DNA of 57,508 nt from Clostridia bacterium (lineage in GTDB: Bacteria > Bacillota > Clostridia > Oscillospirales > Acutalibacteraceae). The stretch is taken from contig JAFSIV010000009.1 of the NCBI GenBank assembly GCA_017439585.1, forward strand, positions 1 to 57,508, read 5' to 3'. Numbering within the stretch: the stretch's first letter is position 1; each line of letters opens with the position of its first letter. The position numbers were made by a program, and so were the translations under genes. This document shows, one piece after another, positions 21,453 through 30,993 of this stretch. The notes beneath the pieces are model-generated. The model made no database searches, was not told where the DNA came from, and worked only from the letters and a program-made list of their open reading frames with translations.

Positions 21453-24077
21453 TTATTTTAATTGAGATTTAAGTATTTCCGTAACAGAAGCCAAAGCCTC
21501 GTCAATTTTAGCGGCATCCTTACCGCCTGCCATAGCGCTATCAGGCTTTCCGCCACCATTACCTCCGGCAATTTTAGCAACTTCACGAACAAGGTTACCT
21601 GCGTGGGCACCGTTTACAACAGCATCCTTACCGCAAGCCGCACAGAAGGTAATTTTTTCACCGTTTTGCGCCGCAAAAACAACAATAGTATCGCTGTTTT
21701 CTGCTTTAATGGTATCGGTCATTTTGCGAAGCTCGTCAGGAGAAGTATTATCCAGCCTAGCTTTTATTAATTTAACATTACCGATAATTTCTGCATCCTT
21801 TAAAATATCGGTGATTTTTGAGCCTGCAAGCTTGCTTTCTGCCTTTTCAAGAGACTGCTTAGTTTCTTTAAGTTCATTAACAACTGCATTTGCACGCTTA
21901 GCAACCTCGGCAACATTTTGAGCCTTTAAGACATCAGCCGTATTCTTCAAAAGCGAAATATTATCATATAAAACATTTAAAACGCCATGACCTGTAACCG
22001 CTTCAATTCTGCGAACACCTGCGGCAACGCTTGTTTCAGAAATTATATGGAAAAGACCAATTTTTGCAGTATTATCAACATGAGTACCGCCGCAGAGCTC
22101 AACCGAAGTGTCACCTGCTGCTACAACCCGAACAAGATCCCCATATTTCTCACCAAACAGTGCCATAGCACCCATTTTTTTAGCATCAGCAATAGGCATT
22201 TCTTCATTTAAGACAGCAATACCGCTTAAAATAGCGTTGTTTACAAAATATTCAACCTTTTCTATCTCATCAGCAGTTAAAGCCGAAAAATGAGTAAAGT
22301 CAAAACGAACAGCTGAAGCGTTTACCAACTGACCTGCCTGCTCAACATGAGTTCCTAAAATAGAACGCAAGCCAGCTTGCAAGAGGTGTGCCGCAGTATG
22401 ATTACGGCGAATAGCCTCGCGTTTATTAAAGTCAAAATTAGCTTTAACCTTATCTCCAACCGAAATCGAGCCTTCAAGCATTTTACCGCTATGAGTGAAA
22501 ATACCATCAGCAGTTTTTTGAGTATCAGAAACCTTAAAAACATTTTCTCCAATCTCAATAATACCGCTATCGCCAACCTGACCGCCGCTTTCGGCATAGA
22601 AAACAGTAGCATCCAGCACTATAACAGCCTTTTCGCCCTTATTTACGGTTGAAACATGCTCGCCTTCGCTTACTATATCAAGTATTTTAGCTTCACAATA
22701 ATTATCTGCATAGCCTAAGAAATTAGTTGCAGGGATATTTTCGAAGGTAATACCATCACTCTTCCAGCTTTCGCCATCAGAAGCCTTTCTTGAAGAACGA
22801 GCCTTTTCTCTTTGCTCGTTCATACATTCCTTGAACTTATCCTCGTCAACCTTCATACCCTTTTCAGCTAAAATATCTATTGTTAAATCGATCGGGAAGC
22901 CATAAGTATCATACAACTTAAAGGCATCCTCACCTGAAAGCATACCACCGTTTTTGGTTAATTCCTCTAGCATTGACAAGCCTTGGTCAATAGTCTTATT
23001 AAACGATGCTTCTTCATTAACAATAACCTTGGTGATAAGCTCTTTCTTTTCAACAAGCTCAGGATATCCCGACTTATTTTCATTTATAACAACATCGCAA
23101 AGTTCCATAAAGAAAGCTCTGTTAATACCAATTAATTTACCATGTCTAACTGCGCGACGAATAATACGGCGAAGCACATAGCCTCTACCCTCATTAGAAG
23201 GAATAATACCGTCGCTAATCATAAAGGTTGCTGCTCTTGCGTGGTCGGTTATAGCGCGGATAGAAATATCAACCTTATTATCCTTGCCATATTCTTTTCC
23301 TGAAATAGCGCAAACCTTATCTAAAATATTACGGAGAGTATCAACCTCGAACATATTATCAACCCCTTGCATAACGCAAGCAAGTCTTTCTAAACCCATA
23401 CCTGTATCAATGTTTTTATGTTCAAGCTCGGTATAAGTTCCGTCACCCATATTATTAAACTGAGAGAAAACATTGTTCCAGATTTCCATATATCTGTCGC
23501 AATCACAACCGGGTTTGCAATCAGGACTACCGCAACCGTATTTCTCGCCACGGTCAAAATATATTTCACTGCAAGGACCACAAGGACCTGTTCCATGCTC
23601 CCAGAAGTTATCCGCTTTTCCCATTCTAACTATTCTTTCCTCAGGAACACCGATAACATCTCGCCAGAAATCATAAGCCTCATCGTCCTCCTCATAAACA
23701 GAAGGCCAAAGCAATTCAGCAGGGATTTCAAGAGTTACGGTTAAAAATTCCCAAGCCCAAGTGATAGCTTCTTTTTTAAAATAATCACCAAAAGAAAAGT
23801 TTCCTAGCATTTCAAAAAATGTACCATGGCGTGCTGTAATACCAACTCTTTCAAGGTCGGGCGTTCTGATGCATTTTTGACAGGTTGTTACTCTGGTTTT
23901 AGGAGGAGTAACCTCGCCTGTGAAATACTTTTTCATAGGTGCCATACCTGAATTTATAAGCAAAAGAGATTTATCGTTATTAGGCACTAACGAAAAGCTA
24001 CCCAAACGCAAATGCTCTTTACTTTCGAAAAAGCTAAGATATTTTTCTCTTAAATCATTTAATGAAGTCCATTGCAT
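21453..24077 (-). CDS. alaS: Alanine--tRNA ligase
   Basis: 874 residues, the normal length. The class II catalytic core begins QWTSLNDLREKYLSFFESKEHLRLGSFSLVP, with TARHGTFFEMLGNFSFGDYF and the GRGYVLRRIIRRAVRHG motif. The editing domain carries HTAAHLLQAGLRSILGTHVEQ and the CGGTH metal site, and the C-terminal DHHA1-like domain ends with GGNGGGKPDSAMAGG. The enzyme charges tRNA-Ala and edits Ser or Gly mischarging. A consensus promoter lies directly upstream with a leader of only about 30 bases, so no T-box riboswitch is present. Confidence 0.99.
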   Translation of the reverse strand: MQWTSLNDLREKYLSFFESKEHLRLGSFSLVPNNDKSLLLINSGMAPMKKYFTGEVTPPKTRVTTCQKCIRTPDLERVGITARHGTFFEMLGNFSFGDYFKKEAITWAWEFLTVTLEIPAELLWPSVYEEDDEAYDFWRDVIGVPEERIVRMGKADNFWEHGTGPCGPCSEIYFDRGEKYGCGSPDCKPGCDCDRYMEIWNNVFSQFNNMGDGTYTELEHKNIDTGMGLERLACVMQGVDNMFEVDTLRNILDKVCAISGKEYGKDNKVDISIRAITDHARAATFMISDGIIPSNEGRGYVLRRIIRRAVRHGKLIGINRAFFMELCDVVINENKSGYPELVEKKELITKVIVNEEASFNKTIDQGLSMLEELTKNGGMLSGEDAFKLYDTYGFPIDLTIDILAEKGMKVDEDKFKECMNEQREKARSSRKASDGESWKSDGITFENIPATNFLGYADNYCEAKILDIVSEGEHVSTVNKGEKAVIVLDATVFYAESGGQVGDSGIIEIGENVFKVSDTQKTADGIFTHSGKMLEGSISVGDKVKANFDFNKREAIRRNHTAAHLLQAGLRSILGTHVEQAGQLVNASAVRFDFTHFSALTADEIEKVEYFVNNAILSGIAVLNEEMPIADAKKMGAMALFGEKYGDLVRVVAAGDTSVELCGGTHVDNTAKIGLFHIISETSVAAGVRRIEAVTGHGVLNVLYDNISLLKNTADVLKAQNVAEVAKRANAVVNELKETKQSLEKAESKLAGSKITDILKDAEIIGNVKLIKARLDNTSPDELRKMTDTIKAENSDTIVVFAAQNGEKITFCAACGKDAVVNGAHAGNLVREVAKIAGGNGGGKPDSAMAGGKDAAKIDEALASVTEILKSQLK

Positions 24078-24113
24078 AATCTAACATCCTTAAAACGATA
24101 TTTTAACTAATAT

Positions 24114-24142
24114 ATTATACCTCTAAGTAATGTATTTGTCAA
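24114..24142 (-). promoter_or_regulatory. Promoter of alaS
   Basis: On the minus strand TTGACA (24142-24137), 17 bases, TATAAT (24119-24114). It lies 37 bases upstream of the alaS ATG. Confidence 0.88.
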
Positions 24143-24163
24143 CGTTTTAAAGCTTTATAATCA

Positions 24164-24196
24164 CTAAAAAAGTCGCCCTTTTAAGAGCGACTTTGA
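24164..24196 (-). terminator. Terminator of the transketolase operon
   Basis: AAAGTCGC/GCGACTTT (24194-24187 with 24176-24169) around a 10-base loop; on the minus strand it ends in TTTTTTAG. It lies 10 bases after the transketolase stop. Confidence 0.88.
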
Positions 24197-24205
24197 AAGC
24201 TTTAA

Positions 24206-25153
24206 TTACTTTTTAAGGGAAATTGCTTTTTTAGCTTTTTCAACGATATTAACAGCTCTAAGACCAAATTCGTCTAAAAGCACGGGTGCAGCACCTGATT
24301 TACCAAACTCGTCATAAACGCCGAGCTTAACAACAGGAACAGGATTTTCTTCAGATAATGCTTCGCATACTGCACTACCTAGTCCGCCAATAACCGAATG
24401 CTCCTCAGCGGTAACAATACAACCTGTTTCCTTAGCGGCTTTAAGAACTATATCCTTATCAAGAGGCTTAATTGTTGCCATATTGATAATGCGAGCGCTT
24501 ATTCCCTCTTCTTTTAACATATCGTAAGCTATAAGCGCCTCGTTAACCATAAGACCGGTAGCTATAATAGTAACATCGTTACCTTTTCTTAGCTCAACAC
24601 CCTTGCCGATTTCGAATTTGTAATCCTCGTCGAAAACAACCGGAACAGCAAGTCTGCCAAATCTCATATAAACAGGACCGTTATGCTCCATAGCAGCTCT
24701 AACAGCAAGGTTAGCCTCAGTAACGTCGGCAGGGTTAATAATGGTCATGCCGGGGATAGTTCTCATAAGAGCTATATCCTCGCAGCATTGGTGGGTTGCA
24801 CCGTCTTCACCAACCGAGATACCTGCATGTGTGGCACCGATAATAACATTTAGATGCGGATAACCTACCGAGTTTCTAATCTGCTCGAAAGCTCTGCCTG
24901 CTGCAAACATAGCAAAAGAACTGCAAATAACTCTTTTGCCTGTTGCGGCAATACCTGCGGCAATACCAATCATATTTTGTTCTGCAATACCGCAATCATA
25001 AAATCTATCGGGAAATTCTTTTTTGAATGCACCTGTTTGAGTAGCGGCGGCAAGATCGGCATCCAAAACCACAAAATCGTCTCTTTCTGCGCCTAATTCT
25101 TTAAGAGCGTTACCAAAACCCACTCTTGTTGCAACTGATTTAACTTCTGACAT
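24206..25153 (-). CDS. Transketolase C-terminal subunit
   Basis: 315 residues. It carries the pyrimidine-binding domain (VVLDADLAAATQTGAFKKEFPDRFYDCGIAEQNMIGIAAG, with the catalytic Glu in AEQNM) and the transketolase C-terminal domain (GNDVTIIATGLMVNEAL; IINMATIKPLDKD). In Clostridia transketolase is often split into two genes, and the partner lies 14 bases upstream. Together they move two-carbon units between sugar phosphates in the pentose phosphate pathway, using thiamine diphosphate. The GGG/DGATHQ motifs are intact (GEDGATHQCCEDIALMRTIP). Confidence 0.97.
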   Translation of the reverse strand: MSEVKSVATRVGFGNALKELGAERDDFVVLDADLAAATQTGAFKKEFPDRFYDCGIAEQNMIGIAAGIAATGKRVICSSFAMFAAGRAFEQIRNSVGYPHLNVIIGATHAGISVGEDGATHQCCEDIALMRTIPGMTIINPADVTEANLAVRAAMEHNGPVYMRFGRLAVPVVFDEDYKFEIGKGVELRKGNDVTIIATGLMVNEALIAYDMLKEEGISARIINMATIKPLDKDIVLKAAKETGCIVTAEEHSVIGGLGSAVCEALSEENPVPVVKLGVYDEFGKSGAAPVLLDEFGLRAVNIVEKAKKAISLKK

Positions 25154-25167
25154 TAGCTTAATCCTCC

Positions 25168-26007
25168 TTATTGTAACTCTTCGAGCTTGGCTTTAAGCTC
25201 TGCCATAGCTTGTTCAAATAACTCGTCATTCGGTGCGGCACCGTGCCAATTAACTGCATTTTCCATAAAGGAAACACCTTTACCCTTAATGGTCTTTGCA
25301 ATAATTGCAACCGGCTTATCAATAGTTTTAGCCTCATTAACAGCTGCTTCGATTTGGTCGAAATCATTACCGTCTTCAACAATAATAGCGTGCCAATTAA
25401 ATGCTTCAAACTTCTTATCAATTGGTTCAGGAGAGTTTACCTCTGCAATAGTACCGTCGATTTGAAGATTGTTAAAGTCAACAAAAACAGTTAAATTAGA
25501 AAGACCTTTGTTAGCGGCAAACATAGCAGCCTCCCAAACCTGTCCTTCTTCAATTTCGCCATCACCTAAAACAGCATAAACCTTAAAATCGTTACCGAAA
25601 TGCTTAGCAGACAATGCCATACCAACTGCGGCAGAAATACCCTGACCAAGCGAACCGGTTGACATATCAACACCCGGAATATTTTTCATATCAGGATGTC
25701 CCTGCAAAATACTGTCCGGCTTTCTTAAAGTTGACATGAGCTCAGGCTTAAAGAAACCCCTTTGCGCAAGTACTGAGTAAAGCACAGGAGCGGCATGACC
25801 TTTTGATAAAACAAAACGGTCTCTGTTTTCCATTTTCGGATTTTCAGGGTCAATATTTAAAACCTTAAAGTAAAGATAGGTTATAATTTCGGTAGCAGAA
25901 AGCGAACCGCCCGGATGACCCGATTTAGCGCTATGCACCCCTTCTAAAATACCCATTCTCACCTTGCAGGCTGTGATTTCTAATTCTCTTTTAGCTTCGA
26001 AATCCAT
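25168..26007 (-). CDS. Transketolase N-terminal subunit
   Basis: 279 residues with the thiamine-diphosphate binding domain: HSAKSGHPGGSLSATEIITYLY, then SKGHAAPVLYSVLAQRG, GSLGQGISAAVGMA and the cofactor motif GDGEIEEGQVWEA...NLQIDGT. It needs the C-terminal subunit encoded 14 bases downstream to form the active enzyme, and the split form is normal for this group, not a frameshift. It follows a HAD phosphatase gene by 18 bases on the same strand. Confidence 0.97.
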   Translation of the reverse strand: MDFEAKRELEITACKVRMGILEGVHSAKSGHPGGSLSATEIITYLYFKVLNIDPENPKMENRDRFVLSKGHAAPVLYSVLAQRGFFKPELMSTLRKPDSILQGHPDMKNIPGVDMSTGSLGQGISAAVGMALSAKHFGNDFKVYAVLGDGEIEEGQVWEAAMFAANKGLSNLTVFVDFNNLQIDGTIAEVNSPEPIDKKFEAFNWHAIIVEDGNDFDQIEAAVNEAKTIDKPVAIIAKTIKGKGVSFMENAVNWHGAAPNDELFEQAMAELKAKLEELQ

Positions 26008-26025
26008 TTTTTTCTTCCTTTCAAT

Positions 26026-26859
26026 TTAAAATTTTGCCTCATTTGTTAAATAATCAATAAAATCTGCAACCGCACCGTCTTTGCAACTGCAAGTGATATA
26101 CTCGGCTAACGCCTTAACATCATCAGGAGCATCGCATGGCACTGCGCAAATATCGCTTGATTTTAACATTGGAACATCATTATAATAATCGCCTATGGCG
26201 AATAATTTACCTTTTTGAATTTTAAAAATTTCGCATATTTTTTCGAGAGCTTTAGCTTTTGAAGCACCTTTTGGCACTTGCTCTAAATAGTAATTCCAAG
26301 TACCACCTAAAAAAGCTGCGGTTGAAATAAATTCGCCCTCAATTTCATATTGAGAAAGCATTTCTTTTAAAATTTCGCGGTCTTGCAAGCTTTCGCAGGC
26401 AAAAAGCACCTTATTCCACTTTTTATAGGCAACATCTTTAAAATCAACATCAGGCGCAACAAATTTTTCATAATTCTGATGTATAGTTGCGATTTCGTTT
26501 CTTCTAAGGGTGAAAACCTCGGTACCGCAATGAACTTCGATACCAACATTTAAATCGCATTGTTTTACAATTTCGGCAATATAGTAATCATTTTTACTAA
26601 ATTCTTCTTGAAACAAGATTTTATTAACCGAATAATCATAAACAACCGCGCCATTTGCAACAACCGAAGGACCAATATTATTAACCTTTTCTAAAACACT
26701 GGTTAAAGCAGGAATAGACCTTCCGGTTGAAATGGAAAGCTTTCCGCCTTCTTTAACGAAAAAATCAATTTTCTCGATATTTTTCGGGTTTATGTATTCA
26801 TTGGACATTAAAGTGCCGTCAACATCACAGGCTAAAATACATCCGTCAAACCTACCCAT
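26026..26859 (-). CDS. HAD-superfamily hydrolase, Cof type
   Basis: 277 residues. The first HAD motif is LACDVDGTLMS (nucleophile Asp in DVDGT). Motif II is LSISTGRS, a C2 cap follows, and motif IV is FAIGDYYNDVPMLKSSD, with the late Lys in the KGASKAKALEKI stretch. Cof-type members dephosphorylate sugar phosphates, pyridoxal phosphate or flavin mononucleotide; the substrate is not readable here. It overlaps the end of the rluD-like gene by eight bases and may be co-transcribed with it and with transketolase. Confidence 0.95.
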   Translation of the reverse strand: MGRFDGCILACDVDGTLMSNEYINPKNIEKIDFFVKEGGKLSISTGRSIPALTSVLEKVNNIGPSVVANGAVVYDYSVNKILFQEEFSKNDYYIAEIVKQCDLNVGIEVHCGTEVFTLRRNEIATIHQNYEKFVAPDVDFKDVAYKKWNKVLFACESLQDREILKEMLSQYEIEGEFISTAAFLGGTWNYYLEQVPKGASKAKALEKICEIFKIQKGKLFAIGDYYNDVPMLKSSDICAVPCDAPDDVKALAEYITCSCKDGAVADFIDYLTNEAKF

Positions 26860-27763
26860 TACGCCTTAACCTCAGTAAAAATTTATTAAAATAATCGGGA
26901 ATATCGCTTTCAAATTCCATATATTCTTTTGTTTTAGGGTGAATAAAACCGATTTTTCGAGCATGCAAGCATTGACCTTTAAGCTCAGTAATCACCTTTT
27001 TAGGACCGTAAACATCGTCGCCTGCAATAGGATGACCTATACTTGCTAAATGTACTCTTATTTGATGAGTTCTGCCTGTTTCTAAACGAAGTTTAAGAAA
27101 TGTAAACCCACTTAGTCTTTCAAGAACTTCAAAATGAGTTATCGCCTCTCTGCCGCCTTTAACTATCGCCATTTGCTTGCGGTTGACAGGGTGGCGGTCT
27201 ATCGGGGCATTAACTGTTCCCGAATCTTCTTTAAAGTTGCCATAAGCTACGGCAATATATTCCCTTGTAAAAGAATGTTCTTTGATTTGTTCAGCTAAAG
27301 AAATATGAGACGCATCATTTTTTGCAACCATTAAAAGTCCGCTGGTGTTTTTATCAATGCGGTGAACAATACCGGGACGCATAACACCGTTGATACCCGA
27401 TAATGAATCTTTACAGTGATACATTAAAGCGTTAACAAGTGTTCCGTCAAAATTACCGGCGGCAGGATGAACAACCATACCCTTAGGCTTGTTAACAACT
27501 AATAAGTCATCATCTTCATACAAAATATCAAGAGGAATATTTTCGGCTTTTATATCATAAACCTCGGGGTCTGGTAATATTATTTTTATCCTGTCCCCTC
27601 TTTGAAGCTTGGCATTTTTCTTAATGCTTTTGTCATTAACGGTTATGTTGCCTGATTCGATTAATGAAGCTATTCGCGAGCGGGAAATATCTGTTTCATT
27701 TGCCGCAAAAACATCAACCCTTATAGGCTTGGTTTCTTCATAGAGCTTTTCAATTATCTCCAT
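26852..27763 (-). CDS. RluD-family 23S rRNA pseudouridine synthase
   Basis: 303 residues from the ATG at 27763 (GGAG eight bases upstream, inside the end of lspA). An S4 RNA-binding domain (RVDVFAANETDISRSRIASL, SGNITVNDKSIKKNAKLQRGD) precedes the synthase domain, with VVNKPKGMVVHPAAGN and the catalytic HRIDKNTSGLLMVAK (Asp in RID). RHLASIGHPIAGDDVYGPKK is also typical. It converts uridines in 23S rRNA; the RluD sites near helix 69 are the likeliest. It lies after lspA, a common Firmicutes order. The stop is TAG, overlapping the start of the HAD gene. Confidence 0.96.
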   Translation of the reverse strand: MEIIEKLYEETKPIRVDVFAANETDISRSRIASLIESGNITVNDKSIKKNAKLQRGDRIKIILPDPEVYDIKAENIPLDILYEDDDLLVVNKPKGMVVHPAAGNFDGTLVNALMYHCKDSLSGINGVMRPGIVHRIDKNTSGLLMVAKNDASHISLAEQIKEHSFTREYIAVAYGNFKEDSGTVNAPIDRHPVNRKQMAIVKGGREAITHFEVLERLSGFTFLKLRLETGRTHQIRVHLASIGHPIAGDDVYGPKKVITELKGQCLHARKIGFIHPKTKEYMEFESDIPDYFNKFLLRLRRNG

Positions 27764-28274
27764 TATAGGACTCCAATGCATTTTCGGATTTTATAGTCTT
27801 TTTAAGTCTAACGTCTTTAATTAAATCTAAAATGAAATACAGTACTAACATTCCGCCGCCGATAACAACCGCGCAATCGGCTATATTAAATACAGGATAG
27901 CTTGTCCAAAAACCGAACTGCAAGAAATCAACAACATATCCATTATAAAAAATTCGGTCTATTAAATTTCCAAGTCCACCAGAAACCACTAACACGAGCG
28001 ACCAAAACAGTAGCGGATTTTTCTTACCGATTTTAATTAAAACAAAAATACAAACTGCCATAACCACTGAGGTTAGAATTATAAGTGGCAAGGTTTTTCC
28101 ACCAAACATACCCCAAGCGGCTCCGGGATTTTTAACAAAAACTATATTTAAAACACCTTTTATAGCAATAAAGCCCTCGCCTAAATCAAAGTTGTTTAAA
28201 ATAAAAAGTTTTGAAATTCGGTCTAAAACTAAAACCAAAAAACCGCAAACAATTGCTAAAACGCAAGATAACAA
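27750..28274 (-). CDS. lspA: Lipoprotein signal peptidase (signal peptidase II)
   Basis: 174 residues, starting with TTG after GGAGGA. Four membrane helices are visible. The catalytic aspartates are Asp116 in LGNLIDRIFYNGYVVDF and Asp133 in FNIADCAVVIG; the KNPGAAWGMF segment is also diagnostic. LspA cleaves prolipoproteins at the lipobox Cys and is needed for the lipoproteins encoded elsewhere in this window. The C-terminal tail is longer than usual and Lys-rich. It starts two bases after the divIVA stop and overlaps rluD. Confidence 0.97.
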   Translation of the reverse strand: MLSCVLAIVCGFLVLVLDRISKLFILNNFDLGEGFIAIKGVLNIVFVKNPGAAWGMFGGKTLPLIILTSVVMAVCIFVLIKIGKKNPLLFWSLVLVVSGGLGNLIDRIFYNGYVVDFLQFGFWTSYPVFNIADCAVVIGGGMLVLYFILDLIKDVRLKKTIKSENALESYNGDN

Positions 28275-28276
28275 AA

Positions 28277-29038
28277 TTATTCCTCCGTTAAGTCAACTTG
28301 AAAGCCAGCCTCAGAATCTTCCTCGGTTTCAGCAATTTCAGCTGCTTCTGCAATAGCATTAGTTATATCTGAAATATCAGGAATTTCAGGCTTTGGAATA
28401 AAATCTTCTGCCTTTGGAGCGTTATCGATAGCGGCAGAAACAACCTTTGCCATATAAACAGGGTCATTGGGAACAGAATCGGGAACTTGACTTAATATTT
28501 CAAGATGCTCCTTGTATTTTGCGGAGATAGCGGATTTAAAAGCGGCAACCTCCATTTTAAGCTTATCAAACAATATTTGCTGACGCTCAACACTATCAGT
28601 AGCGGCGGCAGATATGCTTTCAGCTTTAAGTTCGGCGGTCTTAATCATATCTGCAAGCTCTTTTTCAAGATTTTCCTTGCGTTCTTTTGCCTTTAATTCA
28701 AAGCCCTCAGCTAATTGCTTTTCCTGCTCGGTTATAGCAACAATATTTCTCTCGGCGCTTTTAATGATTTCCTCGCTCTTTACCTTAGCATCATTAACAA
28801 TGCGGTCAGCAAGACCCTGAGCGCTAACCAAAACGCTTTGAATACTATCCTGAGAAGCTTTAAGCTCAGCAATTTTTTCCTCTAAGCCTTTGATTTTGCT
28901 CTCATATTCTCTTATTGAGCGTTCAAATTGAAGATAATCGGTCTCAATTTTATCTAAGAGGATGTCAACCTCCTCTTGCTTATATCCGCCCATAGCCTTT
29001 GCAAATTTAACATTTTTAATTTCATTTGCATTAAGCAT
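28277..29038 (-). CDS. divIVA: DivIVA-domain protein
   Basis: 253 residues. The first 65 residues are the membrane-curvature-sensing DivIVA domain (LNANEIKNVKFAKAMGGYKQEEVDILLDKIETDY). Long coiled coils cover 45-190 (EYESKIKGLEEKIAELKAS; KELADMIKTAELKAESI), then an acidic disordered tail rich in Glu, Ala and Asp. DivIVA proteins gather at poles and division sites and recruit partners for septum placement or chromosome anchoring. It sits between ylmH and lspA, a conserved order in Clostridia. Confidence 0.95.
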   Translation of the reverse strand: MLNANEIKNVKFAKAMGGYKQEEVDILLDKIETDYLQFERSIREYESKIKGLEEKIAELKASQDSIQSVLVSAQGLADRIVNDAKVKSEEIIKSAERNIVAITEQEKQLAEGFELKAKERKENLEKELADMIKTAELKAESISAAATDSVERQQILFDKLKMEVAAFKSAISAKYKEHLEILSQVPDSVPNDPVYMAKVVSAAIDNAPKAEDFIPKPEIPDISDITNAIAEAAEIAETEEDSEAGFQVDLTEE

Positions 29039-29051
29039 TATAAAACCACCT

Positions 29052-29786
29052 TTAAATGTATTTTTTATATTTTAAAACAATACGGTTTTTGCGCGTTTTA
29101 TCGCATAAAGACTCTATTATAAATTTGCCTTTTCCTCTAACGGTTATAACATCTCCACCTGAAATCTGTTTAGTTGACTTTTCTGTTTGAACAGAATTTA
29201 CCGAAACTAAACCCAAAGCAATTTTCTGAGATGCTTCATTTCTTGAAAAATTACAAAGCGAAGCCACAACTGAATCTAACCTTCCCGAAGCTACCGTACA
29301 GCTAAATTCAGCCAAACTGCTTTTTGATGGCAAAGGAAATTTTGCGCTAATACTAACCGACACACCTACCCTGCCAATCTTCTTGACCTCGTTTAGAATA
29401 TAATCTGCAATATCATTTGTAACAAAAGCAACAGCGCGCTCAGGCTCAACCAGAATATCGCCAACCGTTTCTCTGCCGATTCCAAGCGCCATAAGACTTC
29501 CTAAAAAATCTCTGTGGGTTAGATTATATTCTTTTCTGAAACTAAAAGTAATCGCGGTTATAGGAAATTTTTGCTCGGTTATATATTCAGGAAAACAGCC
29601 AAGCATAATCCTCTCGGCTTCATCATATCCGCCGAAAAATGAATAACTTGCCTTTTTGTTTTCAAGAATTTTTTCTGCAAAAACTGCTTCTTCAAGCGAT
29701 AAAAAGCCTAAAAATTTAGGTTTGTTAGTTTTCTCGCAGATATCAACTGTATCAGCAATGCGAGCAAGAAATATTTCAGACTGCAT
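29052..29786 (-). CDS. ylmH: YlmH-type S4 RNA-binding protein
   Basis: 244 residues. It starts QSEIFLARIADTVDICEKTNKPKFLGFLSLEEAVFAEKIL, contains FFGGYDEAERIMLGCFP and HRDFLGSLMALGIGRETVGDILV, and ends in an S4 domain (SGRLDSVVASLCNFSRNEASQKIALGLVSVN, GKGKFIIESL). YlmH belongs to the division-linked ylm cluster and has been tied to rescue of stalled ribosomes. It overlaps sepF by one base and is followed by divIVA, the order expected in Firmicutes. Confident assignment by motif and context. Confidence 0.96.
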   Translation of the reverse strand: MQSEIFLARIADTVDICEKTNKPKFLGFLSLEEAVFAEKILENKKASYSFFGGYDEAERIMLGCFPEYITEQKFPITAITFSFRKEYNLTHRDFLGSLMALGIGRETVGDILVEPERAVAFVTNDIADYILNEVKKIGRVGVSVSISAKFPLPSKSSLAEFSCTVASGRLDSVVASLCNFSRNEASQKIALGLVSVNSVQTEKSTKQISGGDVITVRGKGKFIIESLCDKTRKNRIVLKYKKYI

Positions 29787-30265
29787 TAAAGATACATATT
29801 TCTTTCTTCAAAGTCCTCTAAGAAAACCTCGCCCATCATATCAACACCGTTTGGAACGATTAAAAATGTTCCGTTAGAAACCTTTTTAATATTGCCATGG
29901 TTTGCGTATGTAGCACCGCTTAAAAAGTCAACTACACGGCGAGACATTTCCAAATCAGCATTTTCCAGATTTAAAACAACGGTTTTTCTATCGTTAAGAT
30001 GGTCAGCTATTGATCTAACATCCTCGTATCTTTCAGGCTTAACGAGAACAACCTGCATTTGAGCAGGATTATAGCTAACAGTTTTGTTTTTATTACCGCC
30101 AACCACTCTCGGTGAAGATTCGGCACGACGAGGAGCAGAATAGTTATCGGCCGGCTGAGGCTTTTTCTTTGGTTCTACCTTTTCAGCGGTTTCCTCAACC
30201 TCATTTTCAAATTCTTCTTCATCGGGGATAACAAGTATGTTTTTGATTTTATCCATTAATCCCAT
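29786..30265 (-). CDS. sepF: Cell division protein SepF
   Basis: 159 residues. It has an N-terminal amphipathic membrane helix (GLMDKIKNILVIP), an acidic low-complexity linker (EEEFENEVEETAEK), and the SepF globular domain from about 80: QVVLVKPERYEDVRSIADHL, KTVVLNLENADLEMSRRVVD and FLSGATYANHGNIKKV, ending with NGTFLIVPNGVDM. SepF polymerises into rings and anchors FtsZ to the membrane. It follows yggS, as in many Clostridia and Bacilli. Confidence 0.98.
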   Translation of the reverse strand: MGLMDKIKNILVIPDEEEFENEVEETAEKVEPKKKPQPADNYSAPRRAESSPRVVGGNKNKTVSYNPAQMQVVLVKPERYEDVRSIADHLNDRKTVVLNLENADLEMSRRVVDFLSGATYANHGNIKKVSNGTFLIVPNGVDMMGEVFLEDFEERNMYL

Positions 30266-30285
30266 TTTTATCTCTCCTTTAAATT

Positions 30286-30993
30286 TTAATATATTCTTCT
30301 GCCGAAAAGAGCAGTACCTAAGCGAATTAAGTTAGCACCCTCCTCGACTGCAATATCGAAATCATCTGACATTCCCATAGATAATATTTCCATATTACTA
30401 TTATCTATTTTTTTGTCTCTAATGTCAATAAACAGTTTGTACATTTTTTGGAAATATTTGCGATTTTCTTCGTTTTTTTCGCAAATCGGCGGAATTGCCA
30501 TTAAACCTTTAATATAAATATTAGGCAAAGCGGCAATTTCTTTAATATCTTGCTCTAAACTTGAAGCTTCGAAGCCCCATTTTGATTCCTCGTTTGCAAT
30601 ATTTACTTCAAGCAAAATATTAATCTTTAAATTTTTATTAACTGCCTGCTTTGAAATTTCTTTTGCAAGCTTAATACTATCAACCGATTGAATTAACTCG
30701 ACCTTATCAATAATATCCTTAACCTTATTGGTTTGCAAATGACCAATAAAATGTCTATGAGCAGAATTAATACTATCATTTTTAGATAAAAATTCCTGCA
30801 CCTTGTTTTCACCAATATAATCAATGCCGTTTTCAATAGCATAATTGACCGTTTCGGCATCAACCGTTTTAATTGCCGCAAGCAAAATAACATCTTTTCT
30901 ATTTCTGCCCGATTTTTTGAGAGCTATATCTAATCGCTCGTTTACGGCTTTTAAATTAGCATCAAATTCCTTAGCCGATAATTTTTCCATCAT
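30286..30993 (-). CDS. yggS: YggS-family PLP-binding protein (YlmE)
   Basis: 235 residues, with an AAAGGA site ahead of a double ATG. The fold-III PLP motif is VILLAAIKTVDAETVNYAIENG (Lys of the Schiff base near residue 43), followed by GENKVQEFL and HFIGHLQTNKVKDII, with a late LSMGMSDDFDIAVEEGANLIRLGTALFG. These proteins bind pyridoxal phosphate, keep B6 and amino-acid pools balanced and lack a clear catalytic activity. The usual KTV/KYV motif reads KTV. It overlaps the end of the HlyD-like gene by 23 bases. Confidence 0.96.
   Translation of the reverse strand: MMEKLSAKEFDANLKAVNERLDIALKKSGRNRKDVILLAAIKTVDAETVNYAIENGIDYIGENKVQEFLSKNDSINSAHRHFIGHLQTNKVKDIIDKVELIQSVDSIKLAKEISKQAVNKNLKINILLEVNIANEESKWGFEASSLEQDIKEIAALPNIYIKGLMAIPPICEKNEENRKYFQKMYKLFIDIRDKKIDNSNMEILSMGMSDDFDIAVEEGANLIRLGTALFGRRIY

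Noticed and set aside
21462-23744. Many open frames antisense to alaS
   Set aside because: They are shadows of a well-conserved coding gene and none has its own start signals.
24080-24205. T-box riboswitch upstream of alaS
   Set aside because: The consensus promoter leaves only about 30 bases of leader, too short for a T-box, and no T-box core sequence was seen.
24206-26007. Transketolase as a frameshifted gene
   Set aside because: Each half has its own start, ribosome site and full domain, and the split form is common in Clostridia.
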